The notes beneath the pieces are model-generated. The model saw only the letters and a list, made by a program, of their open reading frames with translations. It had not been told where the DNA came from and did no database searches. This document shows, piece by piece, positions 35,646 to 47,602 of a stretch of 64,000 nucleotides of DNA. Position numbers and translations under genes: made by a program. The stretch covers positions 124,001 through 188,000 of the forward strand of contig RSEE01000091.1 in NCBI GenBank assembly GCA_003971905.1, in the 5' to 3' direction. The stretch's first letter is position 1. Each line of letters opens with the position of its first letter. Origin of the DNA: Moniliella sp. 'wahieum' (Eukaryota > Basidiomycota > Moniliellomycetes > Moniliellales > Moniliellaceae).

Positions 35646-36661
35646 ATTCTTTCTTACTGCTGGAGTAATCATCTCTGCCACTGGTCTTCTCTTCGTCGCT
35701 CTTCGCGCCCTACCTTGATTATATATATCCGACTTAGTTTGGGTGGCTGCCTGCGTGCGAAGGCCGCAGCTCACAGACCCTCCGAGGTAGGAGCCGCGTA
35801 CATAGGTCGTTAGACCAGTTGAAGGGGTCCAGGAGCTCCCAAGTTACTCTGTTCCTCATCGCAGCGTTACCACACTCGGAACGCTGTAGTAGGCGGGAAC
35901 AGACAGAGCTATAAAGACTCAAGAGCAAGCGCTTCTGATGAGGGCAACCACGGCTTGCAGCGTACTCGACGGAATAAGTCGTAAATTCGTAAGCGTAAGG
36001 GTGGTAGAAGGTGTAAGTATTGTGCAGCTAAGTGGGGATGGAGGTGGTAAAGTCATAAGATTTACTGCATAGCTCCCACAGGAGCAATGCTCCCATTCGC
36101 AAAGAGTAAAAACAAGAAAGATAAGAAAACTACTGCTGCAGTGCCACTGGTCGCATGTCACCAGTATAGCACGCAATTCATCCACACAACAGTAAGAGCG
36201 AGAGAGGAACGGGTAGTCGGGGAGACCAAAACAGGAGACAATATGGTCGACAAGGATCACAGCTAGCAAGCCTTAGTAGACATGGCTGCTTAGTATATAC
36301 AACAGAAGGAATCAGGTCTCAAGTGCCTCATCACAGAAGGGATAAACAGAATGCGGGGCACTTTCTAGAGAGTTAAAGACTAATGCACAGCCATGCTCTC
36401 AAAGGCGCTGACGCTGCGTAGTCGGGCGCAGTAGGAAGGATTCTGCCACGGCTGGACGCGATGGGTACACAGTATCGTACCGATGAACCCATGCGTCCTT
36501 GGCGGCGACCGGGATGATATCCATCATGGATAAGGCGTCGACTGACTCTTTCGCGATAGTCAACAAGGCTGACGCGTGTCCGGCTGAGATGTCTACGACA
36601 TGTGGGGCTCAACGTCCGGAGATAACAGGAGCGCCCTAACAAAACCGCAGTTTCAGTACAC
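35646..36661. other. Intergenic region without a gene
   Basis: AT-richer DNA with TATATATAT at 35721. No coding signal or RNA gene is seen. It ends at the C-terminus of F-box copy 2. Confidence 0.5.
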
Positions 36662-39017
36662 TCAATGGGTCCTCAGCCAATCGCGTGCCCGCGTGCCCCA
36701 GTCCCAGTGCACCTGCACCACATAAGGCTGATGGATGGCTTCCTTGCCCAGTCCATCGCGTCCGTCGCTGCCCTGAGGTTTGACCTTTCGGCGGATGGTG
36801 TTCAGCCGTGTCTCCTGCATCGATCATCCAATACGGGGGTTAACCACAGTTGCGCTGGCAATGGAAAGAGAGTACGTACTTGCGGTGGATGTATTTCCTG
36901 CAATAATGGAAGAAAAGCGCTGAATGCGACGGTGGCACTGGCCGGTGTGAGCAGGCAGGCGGACGGCGTCCATTGAGAACTGTAGTGCACGGTGCTCAAC
37001 ACTTGGTCCCCTCCGCACATGGGCCCAAGGGAAAAGTTCGTGCCCAACACTATTGGTTCAGGCTCCGAAGCATCCACCATTATGGCAGGCAGGGGGAGGT
37101 CGGTCACGCGAATCTCGTCTGGCCGTGACGCATGCTTCCAATCCACCAAACCATTCGCATCGATCCAACAACAAGATCGGCTTCAAGAGAGGCCTGGGCC
37201 TAAAGGGAGAATCTGCCGACGATTTGTACTGGCCAATCGCCGCGATGACTTTGTGCCTTCGTCACTTTCACATGCCAGTCGGGAACCAAGACAGGCAAAG
37301 AGCTCGGCCATCGTCGATAAGAGATCGCATTTGACGCGGCTTAAGATCTGCTTCCGTTCAAACAGGCTCCACAGCCGCACCTTGGAGCGCTGTGGTGGGC
37401 TGATATCAATAAAACACCATCCACGGATCAGAGCTCAGCGAGTGCGGGGCTAATATGGCAAGATAATGTTTGACCAGCACTAGACGCACCATCAAGCGCC
37501 TCGTGCTCTCGAGGAATAGAAAGACCCAGGTATCCGATGAGGGCCAGAAAGTAAACCCCCACATAGGTTGATGTGTTACGTCCAAATCTGGAAATGTAGG
37601 CGCGATTTTCAGGAACGAGTGACCTTGAGGGGTGGCTGGGCCTTGGAGCGTAAAATAGGACCGGGACATCTTCACTCCGGCTTGGGCCGACATGAGCTGG
37701 GTAACATTGAAGATGCATGTGCCAGTCGCACGTTCGAGAACGATCCACGTACGTTCGTTCCAAACATAGGCCCAATTCCGATCGATGCTAAGATGATGAG
37801 CGCCAACGATCCATGTCCTAGGATCGACTATATCGACGCGTTTCAGAAGTGCCACTTCATCCCTCCTCTCTCTGGAAAGGAGATTGTAAGTGTTGAGTTC
37901 AGCCTGGTCGTCGTCATTCGGTGAGTAGCTCCTGATGAGATTGATCCAGTCACCCACAGGTCAGGTACAAATTTTGTGCGCACGATTCTCATTTTAGGAT
38001 GAAGATCCACGCACAACGTAAACAAGTAAGGGTATTGAACGACAGCTGCGTAAATCTCATTTTGAAGTACAGCACGTCATAGGCTTCGTCCAATTCGTGG
38101 CATTCATCGGATCGAAACCCTCCAGAGGTGCATGCATTTGTCCGATACACCACCACACGTTGCTGGTGGTACTGGGACCCACCCTTGCTCGATAACGCCG
38201 TGGCCGTGGGCATTTCGACGAGCCACCGCAGCAAGACCCAGCCTTCTTCCTGCACCATCCCCCGTAAAGGGTTTCCCTTCCGGCCCCCGGAAACGCCAGA
38301 AGACGCGGGATTGTGAGTAGTCATATAATCCTTCATGACAGCTATGTCCTCAATTTGGTGGAATCGGGGATCGTCAAACTCTTTAATTTTCCGGCGCTGG
38401 TGCATAACGGTTGCCGGGGCAAACGTGGGTATGGGCAATTTAGCCTGCCCACACAGGCCAGCCATTGTATCGCACTGGGCACGAGGGAGAACCGTAGTAA
38501 GATGCGGGGCTGGAGATGGATCGGGGTTTGTTTGCCGAGGGCGTCGTCCCCAAAATAATGGATCCCTAGTCATCTGCTGGGGAGGGGGGATGGTTTGCTG
38601 GTGAGCAGAGAGGTTCCGGTCATGGTCCACCCAAACTCTTCCTCCAGCATCTCACAAGCAACAAGCAGTCCCTGCCACGTGCGCGTGCAACCTCAAAACC
38701 GGCACACTGATGGGGCCTGAGGGAGAGTGGTGGCCATGGATGGAAGATGGAGAAGAAGTAAAGCGACATGATGCCACAGCGTTTCGTCTTGCAAGATAGC
38801 ATGGAGGCCTGGGATGAGCACAGAGAGTTAGCGCATCCGACACTGAGTCCTGGATACTACAGATGTCGTTCCCCCCTGCAAGGCGATGCGTGGGGGGACA
38901 GGAGGGAACTGTGCGCGCACCAAGACACGTCCACGACAGGTGGATGAGTTCACGAGGTGCAAGGTGGCCGCTGGTGGCGATTTGCAGAAGGATCTCAAAT
39001 GGAAAGCGGTCGAGCAT
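36662..39017 (-). CDS. F-box protein, copy 2 (inverted relative to copy 1)
   Basis: The F-box reads MLDRFPFEILLQIATSGHLA, PRELIHLSWTC, then an intron, then the exon beginning at 38815 (LHATLQDETLWHH type). The middle has PTFAPATVMHQRRKIKEFDD, ERTWIVLERATGTCIFNVTQ and SYFTLQGPATPQGHSFL, collinear with copy 1. The C-terminus VHWDWGTRAREWLRTH-like ends at 36662, again matching copy 1. Frames are interrupted by a stop after the second exon (near 38690) and by breaks around 37200-37400 and 36800-36900. It could be a recent pseudogene or a gene spoiled by indel errors. Copies 1 and 2 form an inverted pair around the L40 and hydrolase genes. Confidence 0.6.
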
Positions 39018-39840
39018 TGCAGTTGATGGTGATATAATGAAGAGGGTCCGAGGTGTGTTGCAGGGATTGCAGGGGTTGGGGGATTCTCCAAAGCATCGAG
39101 GACACTGTGACCGTCCTATTATATACCGCGAGTGTGGCGCACAGAACAGCTATATGCATTCCCGGATTTCAACGCATATTCAGTTGTGAATTGAATAAGA
39201 GAGTCAGCGTGTCTGTGCGATATATATACGTAAATCACGTTCCCCTCATGTTGAGCCATCGGGTGGCTCGTGCTTTGGCCAACGCCGCATCAGTTCCTCC
39301 TCAGGCCTAGGAGTTCCGGTTTTCTCTCTCCTGTTTTTCCTTGTTCGGCAGCCTTGCCCCTGGGGGCAACTCGCTGCTCGATGATCCGCTAGGCGTGTCC
39401 TCGAGTTTAACCACCGCCACCACCAGTGCGATTGCGATTGCATTATCATCGAGGGCCATCGGGACTCCAGGTCTCATCACCGGCATCCCCTCAATCTGTA
39501 ATTAGGGGATAGGAGGAACCACCGCCACAGCTCGAGGTTCCCCCTTCGCTCTGGCCCTTTGGTGTGAATGAGGCGATCGGGTTATTTTCGAATATAAAGC
39601 ACCACATTTCGCAACCCTCTCATCGATGAAGCACAGATGTTAACTCTGCCCCGTAATATAGTGTACTACGATTTGACATTAGTGATAATTGAGGATGCTT
39701 TCAAAGCTACGGTCATCCATCGCAGCCGCACATGGAAGGGGCCCCAAACGCCACAATTATCCGTACCCACATTGCGCCCATCTTGCCGAACCTCGTAATT
39801 GGTCCGTCTGCGCACCGTTTTCGCAGCGGTTTAGTTTTCT
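38462..39840 (-). repeat. Inverted segmental duplication, copy A
   Basis: The reverse complement of this segment matches 62625-64000 over its full length, with scattered substitutions and small indels. It covers the first two exons of the F-box gene and about 800 nt upstream. Landmarks are AGGCCTAGGAGTTCCG at 39303 (mirrored at 63145), GGGGCCCCAAACGCC at 39738 (mirrored at 62710) and GTATCGCACTGGGC at 38467 (mirrored at the window end). Confidence 0.8.
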
Positions 39841-39899
39841 GGAAAAAGGATTTATACACGTTTCATATAACCTGTGATAGCCCTTCTGGTTGATACCTG

Positions 39900-40070
39900 C
39901 GCCGATGGATCAGGGACCTGACCAACAGGACTTGAGGACATATATGGACCCGTACGGGAAGTTGGTGCCTCCAATACCTAACCAAAACAGGGAGAAGGGC
40001 TCGGCCGTCGTCAATCACACAGTTTGGCCTCTCCGACATATGGATCTATAGGCATACAGAAGTGGACCGG
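39900..40070 (-). pseudogene. Small F-box gene fossil
   Basis: The stretch around 39985-40030 (ACAGGGAGAAGGGCTCGGCC and following) is the reverse-complement counterpart of 30340-30410 inside F-box copy 1 and of 37290-37330 in copy 2. Only a short piece of the later coding region is preserved and the frame is not open. Confidence 0.45.
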
Positions 40071-42478
40071 GCGGGCACAAGAAAGCAAAGAGGGCGCGTC
40101 AGTTGGGGTCAGAAGAGGCTCAGCGGAGTCGACAACATTCAGGACAGGGCCCCCTGGCTCTTCCGCTCTTCGATCACTTCCAAAAATCGGATGTGGCGCG
40201 AGTGGATACGAATTATTAGCATGATAGAAATGTGAGCGTTGAACGTCTGCAACGTACGTGACTCTTCATGATATTCTTCAGTCTATTCTTCCTGTCCTCT
40301 ATTAACATCTTTCTTGCCTCGATCCTCCTCAGTGGTGACATATATAGTACCCGCGCGTCTCTCTTCGTCATAAGTCTAGCTGTTGAGCACACAGATGTGA
40401 CATGTGAGCAGGTTTTGAGAAGAAAGAGCGCATGAGCTCGCTGATTAGCTCTTCCTTTATGGCAAAGCTTTTTCGTTATATCGTGTGCTTCTCCGACAAT
40501 CAGCTTTTTGGCGGTGCCATTCTTTCACGACGGTAGCCAGGAGACCCATGTGGAGAATACATATGCATAGCAAGTTCCCACACGGACGCTTGTGGATCCC
40601 AGTCGATAAGTGTGGGTCGAAAACGACCGTTATTTCGACGCGACCCGCAAAAACCTGTCTTGCGGCGGCCCACACATGCGGCGCATCAGATCCATCAGAC
40701 ATCCGATCTCCGATCTCGAAGAGAGGCCCACGCAGCCGCCATCATGCATCAGGCATTGAATAATGATGCGGACTAGTGACTGGCTGACTGACAAGGCCGC
40801 TCTGTAAGCACCAAATAAACTGGGGCCTACTGGGGCACTGTGGGGCCCGCCGACCAGCCGAAACATGCAGCGCCACGTGCTGTGTCACATGCCACATCAC
40901 ATGTCACATGGATACGTCAAACGCCACGCGTCACGCGTCACACGTCACACGTCACCGTTCGCACCTGCGATACATCAGCCTCAGAAGAGGAAAGACCACG
41001 CCAGGCCCCCCTGTGGGGTGAACCAATCTTACGGGGGGGATCATATATCAGGAAGCTGGGAGAGGGCACGTTCATTACTCTGGTGCTAGCTACTGCTGCG
41101 CCAGCGGTGCATATGCTTTCAACCATTTGGCATATGCAAAATGCATGGCATATATATACTTCCTGACATGTGGCATCACCTCCTTCGTCTGCACCACACG
41201 CTGATGGCTATCACGTGGAGAAGAGCACGTGCGTGCAGACCGCGAAAAACAGGGGGGCAGCCATGCCAGTCACGGATAATTCATAATGCATTTTATGGCA
41301 GACACGAGGTGTTCATCCCCAACAGCCAAGACACTCCTGGATAACTCGATAACCGCATACCGCGGGAGACATCTCGCAGCACAGCGCATTCCACATCCCA
41401 CCCACCTCCTCTTTCTCTCTTCCTTATTTGTTTTGGGGTTCATGGAAGCGGCACCATGTTCCGTTCACATTCTCTCCTTGCCGAACTGAACATGCTAATA
41501 GACGCCCACAGGATGCCGCACTTCCCTGGTAAGTATAGGTGGCTTTTCGATGTCCACATACGTATCAAAAAATACCCGGCTATGTGGCTTGATTTCTGTG
41601 TACACACACATCAATTTTCGTACAGGGTTGTCGATAAAATGTAACAAAATTCATGCCTATCGCATTGCACATCATCTAACGTCGTTTGTTGTTGATGCCT
41701 TTTTCACGCGTTGCCTTTCATATGCTAAGTTATCAGACCACACACCATTTCGCCTATCCGTTTCTTTTGTGGGGTGCGCTAGAATACGGCGTGTTATTCT
41801 CATCTGTGTTCTCCATCGAACCACAAATCGCATACTCCACACGCCAGTGTATAACCGGTGCATGCGGCCCGCGAATCAATATCAAGAGTGCCCAAACACT
41901 ATAGTTAATCATAGAATACAATGCGTATTAGCTTCATTACCAAAACCATGCCACCATGCTTGGGCATCTGTGGTATATAATTCAGTTAGAAATGCAAGGG
42001 ACCGCATGCGGCGATGTATATGTGGTAAAAGTTGAGGGGCAGACAGCATGCCTTTGGAGTATGTTACGGACACGATTGCTGCTATAGTACGCTTTGAGCA
42101 GAAACCAACTCTGAGAGCATCCACCGCATGTATAGCGATCATATGATGTGGTTGTCGTTCACACACACCTTCTTCAAAATGAGCGCTAAGTCCTAAGCCT
42201 AAGCGCTGAACCGAAAAGCCACTGTTATTTCTATCTTGGACACAGCCCACGTTCCCCCCGTGCAGATGGTCCTAATCGATCTATACGATGATACAAGCTT
42301 TAGGGGGAGTAGGGGCTACGTACGAAAGAGCCTCGCACCACAATAATGACAAAAACGGACATCCACACCATCGGCAAACGATATAAAGTGCACTCTTGTG
42401 TGTTGATGACCTTTCCATCTTCATCAGTAGCACACGGATTCTCTTCCTACTTTCATCTGCCCCACTGTCCGCACCCCC
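40071..42478. other. Gene-poor region
   Basis: AT-richer than its surroundings, with no open frame showing a family motif. A cluster of CACATG and CACGTCAC repeats lies at 40880-40953. A further TGTGACATGTGAG element lies at 40396-40408. TATATATA boxes occur near 40340 and 41150. It could include decayed repeats that I cannot classify. Confidence 0.5.
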
Positions 42479-43810
42479 ATGCAGCTCACCATCTCTTCGC
42501 TCTTGGCTCTTGCCACCCTGGCGAGTGCGGCTCCCCTACAGCCGCGCGGCATGCCACACCAAGTCTCCCGCCCCGAGTCCTGGGGGGCACGGATCACTTG
42601 ACCGACGTGAGCGGCCAAGTGTCTACCACTACAGTCGCACGCAAGTCGACCGACCCTGGCGTACCTGACCTCCCCTTCCCGGTTGCATGGTACACCCAAG
42701 CGGCTGCTTTGGCCCAAGGGTGCTACTGCACTGGTTCTCTTTGAATGCCGGGACGAAAATCGGGGATGCAACCTTGCTTTCTCATGTTGGTGACGGAATG
42801 GACGAGCAGCAAAGTCTGGTGTACGTTTCTGATTCGCTTGGAATCGTCGTTGCCATCCAGGGCACCAACAGCAGTGCCCTCGAAAGCCTGTGGCACGATG
42901 TGGACTTCTTGTGGACGGAGCCCGATCCCGTTTTGGGTACTCAGGGGGTCGCAGATGGCGCCCTGGTTGATGGAGGGTTCCAAAATGCGTTCCTTGATAT
43001 TTGGGACTCGGTCCAGTCGATGGTTTCTCAAGCGCAACAACAGTACCCCGGGCGCAACTTGACGATTGTTGGCCATTCCCTCGGCGCGTCCATTGCACAA
43101 CTGGTAGCTGTTGCGTTTGGCAACAAGGCCAACACGGTTATCACTTGTACGTTTTCTCTTTTCATCATTCTTTCCGCCTTTGCTCTAGATTTCATTGCAA
43201 AGAGCAACAAGCGAGAAGAATGGAAGTCCCACCATTGACCTGATACTGACCACTGCCTAATCCATATACACACACATCAGTCGGTCAGCCGCGGGTGGGG
43301 AACCAAGCCTGGGCCGATTACGTTGACTCTCTCTTTGGGCCCAGCAAGTTCAACCACGTTACCAACGGTCAGGATTGGGTCCCGCATGTGGTGCCCTATG
43401 CCTTTGGCGCGCGTCACCCCCAAGGGGAAGTATGGATCAACCCTGCCAACTCGACCAGCGTACGTGTCCCGGCTTCCCTATCTCCCTCCCCCTACCGTTT
43501 CCCCCTCACATGCGCTCGCACCGTCATCCTGGGCTGCCCAGGTGAGAAACCGGGTGGTCAAAAACAGGGGGGGGGGAGTATAAACTCGCGTGTGGAAGAG
43601 CTCTTTTCTGACTGAAAATCCTTATGCACTCTTGCATTTTTGCTCTATTTGTTGCAGTGGATGTTCTACCCTGGCCAAGAAAACGTGAACGGTGCTGATT
43701 CTGTCGCATACGACTTATCCTTGCAATGGGGAGACCATGAGGGGTACTATATGCACACCTGGATGGCTGCTAGGGGTGGCAATTGCCCCACCCAGTTGGG
43801 GGGTTACTAA
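42479..43810 (+). CDS. Secreted class 3 lipase (fungal triacylglycerol lipase / feruloyl esterase fold)
   Basis: The signal peptide is MQLTISSLLALATLASAAPL. The mature part has WYTQAAALAQGCYC, then LVYVSDSLGIVVAIQGTNSS, the nucleophile elbow LTIVGHSLGASIAQL (about 43065-43105), FGQPRVGNQAWADYVDSLFG, NHVTNGQDWVPHVVP with the likely catalytic Asp, and GDHEGYYMHTW with the His. It ends CPTQLGGY. Introns are 43147-43280 and 43460-43657. About 300 residues is normal for the family. Two frame breaks occur: near 42555 after the signal peptide and near 42742 (TCTCTTTGAATG). Exported to the medium, where it probably hydrolyses lipids or plant esters. Confidence 0.88.
43147..43280 (+). other. Lipase intron 1
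   Basis: GTACGT donor and ACACATCAG acceptor. Splicing completes a Phe codon and yields ITFGQPRVGN, the conserved strand after the catalytic Ser. Confidence 0.8.
43460..43657 (+). other. Lipase intron 2
   Basis: GTACGT donor after ANSTS and GTTGCAG acceptor before WMFYPGQEN. At 198 nt it is the longest clear coding-region intron here, and it holds a G9 run near 43570. Confidence 0.75.
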
Positions 43811-44235
43811 TATCGAGACTTTCCATATGTCTTGTATGAGGCACTGCTTCATTGGGCCAGGAAACTGTGCCCCTTCCACACTCTCTGCCTGGGACTTGTC
43901 TCCTTTTGTCACAAAACACGGGGGCGATGCGATATCAGTACTACGTACTTTTGTATATTTTGTTCTCAGTCCATCACAGTCTCTCTCTCACATGCACTTC
44001 ACAACAGTAGGATAGTGTCTATGCATTTTGGAGTGTATAAAGCGGACGAGAAGAAAAGAAGAAAAACGGTACACGGTAGTAGTGTTCGCGAACACGGACA
44101 AGCGACCAGGGGCCAACATCAGCGCCATCAGCATATAGCAAGGCATGGCGCCATGATGGTATATATCACTGGGGCTTGCCCAAAAGGAGGATAGAGTCGG
44201 ACAAAAGAGAGGAGAGGTGGATTTTAGACAAAAAA
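43811..44235. other. Lipase downstream region
   Basis: Contains the lipase 3' region and the DNA before the tRNA. Nothing else is recognised. Confidence 0.4.
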
Positions 44236-44323
44236 CGAATCCTGCCGGGGTCGAACCGACGACCATTACCATAACTCTCGGGCTTAACCGGAAAGTAACA
44301 CTCTGCCACTGAGCTAAGGATCC
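44236..44323 (-). tRNA. tRNA-Arg(CCG) with a 16-nt intron
   Basis: On the minus strand the acceptor GGATCCT pairs with AGGATTC, with G as discriminator. The D stem is GCTC/GAGT with loop AGTGGCA. The anticodon stem is TTACT/GGTAA. The loop reads TTCCGG, then a 16-nt intron, then T, so the anticodon is CCG. The T arm is GTCGG-TTCGACC-CCGGC. A T6 run directly after the 3' end is a pol III terminator. Intron position 37/38 is canonical. Confidence 0.85.
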
Positions 44324-44680
44324 TTACCTGTTTTGGTTGGGCAAACGAAGTGCGGAGGAGCAGTACTGATGTGTGGTGCCTGCTCTACGTACTCGGCGTA
44401 ACTCTAGCATGGGCCCTCCCTAGCACAGCCAAGCACAGCCAAACACAGCCCCTAAGCGCAGCCCCTGACGACATGTGACATGTGACATGTGACCGGTGAC
44501 CGGTGACTGACACAGCATGATGCACATGATGCATGATGCATGACGTGCATGACGTCAGATTGCCGCCCCTGGGACATGTGATGCATGATGCCCGGTTAAA
44601 TAAAACCCCCCAATAGCTCAAGTTGTGCTGCAGCGTTTCTGCGCTTTGATAGTGCCACCATCTCCATCATCGCCTTTTGA
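44324..44680. repeat. Intergenic region with tandem ACATGTG / ATGCATG repeats
   Basis: At 44467-44510 there are three ACATGTG units followed by ACCGGTG units. At 44516-44560 a TGATGCATGATG series follows, ending in TGACGTGCATGACGTCA. An AGCACAGCCA A/C series lies at 44418-44450. The ACATGTGAC unit recurs elsewhere in the window. Confidence 0.7.
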
Positions 44681-45380
44681 ATGTCCTCATCGCCAACCTC
44701 ACCGCCGTCCAGGTCCTCCGGGGGCCTGCTTGAACCAGGCCATCGCTATCCACTCGGTGCGATATTGGGCGTCTTCATCTTCGGTTACTTCGAGCAGTTC
44801 ATGGCCAAAGCCCTCTTATCGGGCTTGACACAGTTTCTTGATACTCCTCACACGCAGGGCAAACGGTGATTGCGTACCTTGTGGCGGGCAGGGGGCTCGT
44901 TTTCCTCTCTTTGGTACCCTGGGTTGGATGGGTCCGCGCCGCAGCCATGGACTTTGTTGCTTACGGTATCTTGGTGGTTGGGGCTGCGTTAATGTCCCAC
45001 GGGCATGGCACAGCGGTCGCAACGCTATGCTTTGGTGTTTTATCCTCTCCATGGCAGGTCTTTCTGGTACGTCAAATGTTCTCCCTTTCTCCTGCTCGAC
45101 TCGTTAGCACTGTCCTTGCACGTCCTAGGCCAAGGGTTGAGTACGGTCGAGCCAATCATTCTCTGTAGCAATGTTTCCCCCTGCTAACGACATTCCTTGC
45201 CAGGGATGGAATGTGGCCTTGGACATAGGACGGGGGCTGTGCGCAATGCTCAAATCGCATTTGGGTGTGGGCCAGGCCGTGGCGAGACTGCCGCCTTCCC
45301 CTATTCTAAGACATACCTCCTATCTTGATTATGTCGCGCCATGCCATGGATACCTCTCCGCGCCGAAGCAAAAAGGTTGA
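44681..45380 (+). CDS. Hypothetical small membrane protein
   Basis: No family is recognised. Overlapping plus frames give four hydrophobic stretches: LGAILGVFIFGYFEQFMA, GRGLVFLSLVPWVGWVRAA, DFVAYGILVVGAALMSHG and VATLCFGVLSSPWQVFL, with short polar links. A possible intron at 45060-45204 (donor near GTACGTC, acceptor TTGCCAG) would lead to GWNVALDIGRGLCAMLKSHL. One frame break near 44866 joins the first two helices. The pattern suggests a real four-helix membrane protein, but the start and end are guesses. Confidence 0.4.
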
Positions 45381-47602
45381 GCACGTCTTTCCTCGGTCGT
45401 ACGACCCATGCTGGTGTTGAGGGTACTGCTAGGGTTCTCCTGCGCGACCCTCAATGGATCGGTGACGCTCGCCTAGCCGAGCGGAAGCGTTCCGCTCGCA
45501 GGCTGCGCACGCCTGCTCGCTCCATCTCCCTTCTCTCTCTCCTTTCTCCTTCCCTTCAGACGTTGCTTGAAGACTTGTGGCTCACCACTTGCCTTCACGC
45601 CTTGTCTGAAGGCTGCTTTGCAGCTGATCCATAGGATCGCGAGTGCTCCCAAGTCGCCCTCTAGCACCTGGAAGTTTGCCTTTCTATTGTGTCTTACTGG
45701 TGCTTTTAACGTGACCTAACGTAGGGAAGAGAGCGCTCAATTCCTTGTGCGTTTGTTTTCAAAATGCTCGTCGAAATATATAACCCCAATTGCTCAGTCT
45801 GTTGCTTCACTTCATCGCTTTGGGGTGTTATGCAATCCGGCTCGCGACTAATGTAGTGACTATAGACGGGTTGGTGGCAGCGACTAGTGCAGTTTCTGCC
45901 TCAGCTGTAACATAATCTTGTGTGTGATCCTCCCTCGTCAACGAGAAGCACTTAGGCACTAAAGAGGAAGAGCCAGTCGGGACACTCCACCTGGTCTCCT
46001 TGGCGCGCAAGGGAAGACGCCAAGGCATAGCCAACGCCAGCGCCAGCGCATGCTCTGCCCCGGTTGAGCAGATGCACCTTTGCCCGATGTCCAGAGCTTC
46101 TTTTTCCCCAAATCCGAGGTGATCAGGAGGCGCATACACTTGACCCCAGCCCAGGGCAGCTTGATACAGTGGATTTGTGGGTTGTTCCGCAGAACGGACT
46201 GGATGATGTTAATATGGGTGGGAAGGTAATCGACCCAGACAATGGTGGTCGTCTTGCTGTCAATCTGTGGTCCGACACAACCGGACCGCCTTCTGAAACG
46301 TGGAAATCCGGTCGGCCATCTGGGGCTCTGGCGGGTAGACGAAGAGGGTGCCGTTGGAGCTGGGACGGAGCTCTGGTGAGTCGATAACTTCTCAATTATT
46401 TGGTGTCTCTGGTCTTGGACGCAAGAAGCGCGCTAGTAAGCCCTCAGTTGAGCCTCCGCGGTGGATCTGGACGTCAGTTTCCTGATCTAAGCGTCTCTCG
46501 TTTTCGGTGTAAGATTCCCCCTCAAGCTCGCAAGCCTTATTTTGCGTTTTTAGCTGAGGGCGGAGAACCTCTATCCTGGACCTTGGGCATTTTGCAGAAG
46601 ACCAACACTGCAGGGAGCAGGCGGTTGATGGTGTTTTGCATTGCACATGAGGAACCGTAAGGTTCCAGGCTCTCAGGCTAATAAGTTTCCGTTCCTGGCG
46701 GAGTGTGGGAATGGTCTGTGCTGATTCTTGGGGGAGCCACTGATCTCGATTGGTTTCCCCTTTCTTCGTTGTGTTGCCTATGCCTTATTGATCCAGCCTA
46801 TGGAAGTGCCCACGGTGTCTTTGCCTATACGGAGTACCAACTGGTGGTCAAAACAATGGTGGCGGCTTCTTCAGCCTGTGTTCACATGTTCACACCCCGG
46901 CGGCAATTCGAAGGACGATGTCGGTGTGCCTGAGGGCGGGCTGTGGGCGACCAGATCCACGTTGACTTGGATGATAAAAGGCAAAGACTTATTAGTGTTG
47001 GTTCCCATTGTGTCGTCCATAGGAGAGGAGTCGTGTCACATGTCAGGGTCAGGCCTCAGGAGGAACACGACTATATCTGCTTTGGATGCTTGTGTAAACA
47101 ATAAACTAAGGCTGAGGCGGCGGGGCGTGGGCGACGTCCGCGTGAAAGAAGGGATAACCGATGACCGATGATCGATGAGACCGCCGCTGGTGGGCGGTGG
47201 GCGCTGGGCGCTGAGCTGCAGTGGCTGCTTGGATCCCGCAGGGCCGGTGGCGGACACTTGCCGGATGCGTGGCGGGCGGGACGCTGGGGCTGGCATTTTT
47301 AGGTTCTGACCTGGCTAGTCTGAGATCTGCGGAGGGCCTGACTGGCGGACTAGTGGAGTGGCCAGTGCTAGTGCCAGTGCTAGTGCTCGTGACTAGCACT
47401 TGCGACTGCGTCACCAGCGACTAGCTGATTGTTGACAACGTTCACACTAATCCCGCTGGCTGGCTGCTGGCCCGGCGGGGGCGCATGAAAAAGCCACCGC
47501 CCGCGTCGTCCCTTGCTTCGCCCAGTGGATAAAGAGGGCGCAGGTCCTCACCTCCCCCCTCTCCCCATCCATCCTGCGCCCCCTCCTCCCCAACCCACGG
47601 CC
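45381..47602. other. Region without a confident gene
   Basis: Several short plus-strand frames (for example NGLDDVNMGGKVIDPDNGG at 46195-46255, in a region with few stops) look faintly protein-like but match nothing I know. They may be a decayed gene. The last 400 nt are GC-rich promoter DNA of the CoA ligase, with an AGTGCTAGTGCCAGTGCTAG repeat at about 47365-47390. Confidence 0.35.

Noticed and set aside
28714..39017. F-box pair as terminal inverted repeats of a transposon
   Set aside because: The repeats are complete coding genes, the enclosed genes are a ribosomal gene and a hydrolase, and there is no transposase or target duplication.
40860..40960. Telomere- or centromere-type repeat
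   Set aside because: The CACGTCAC/CACATG units are few and irregular, and unique genes lie on both sides.
42424..43098. Minus-strand open frame of about 224 codons
   Set aside because: Antisense to the lipase, which has signal peptide, GHSLG and splice sites on the plus strand.
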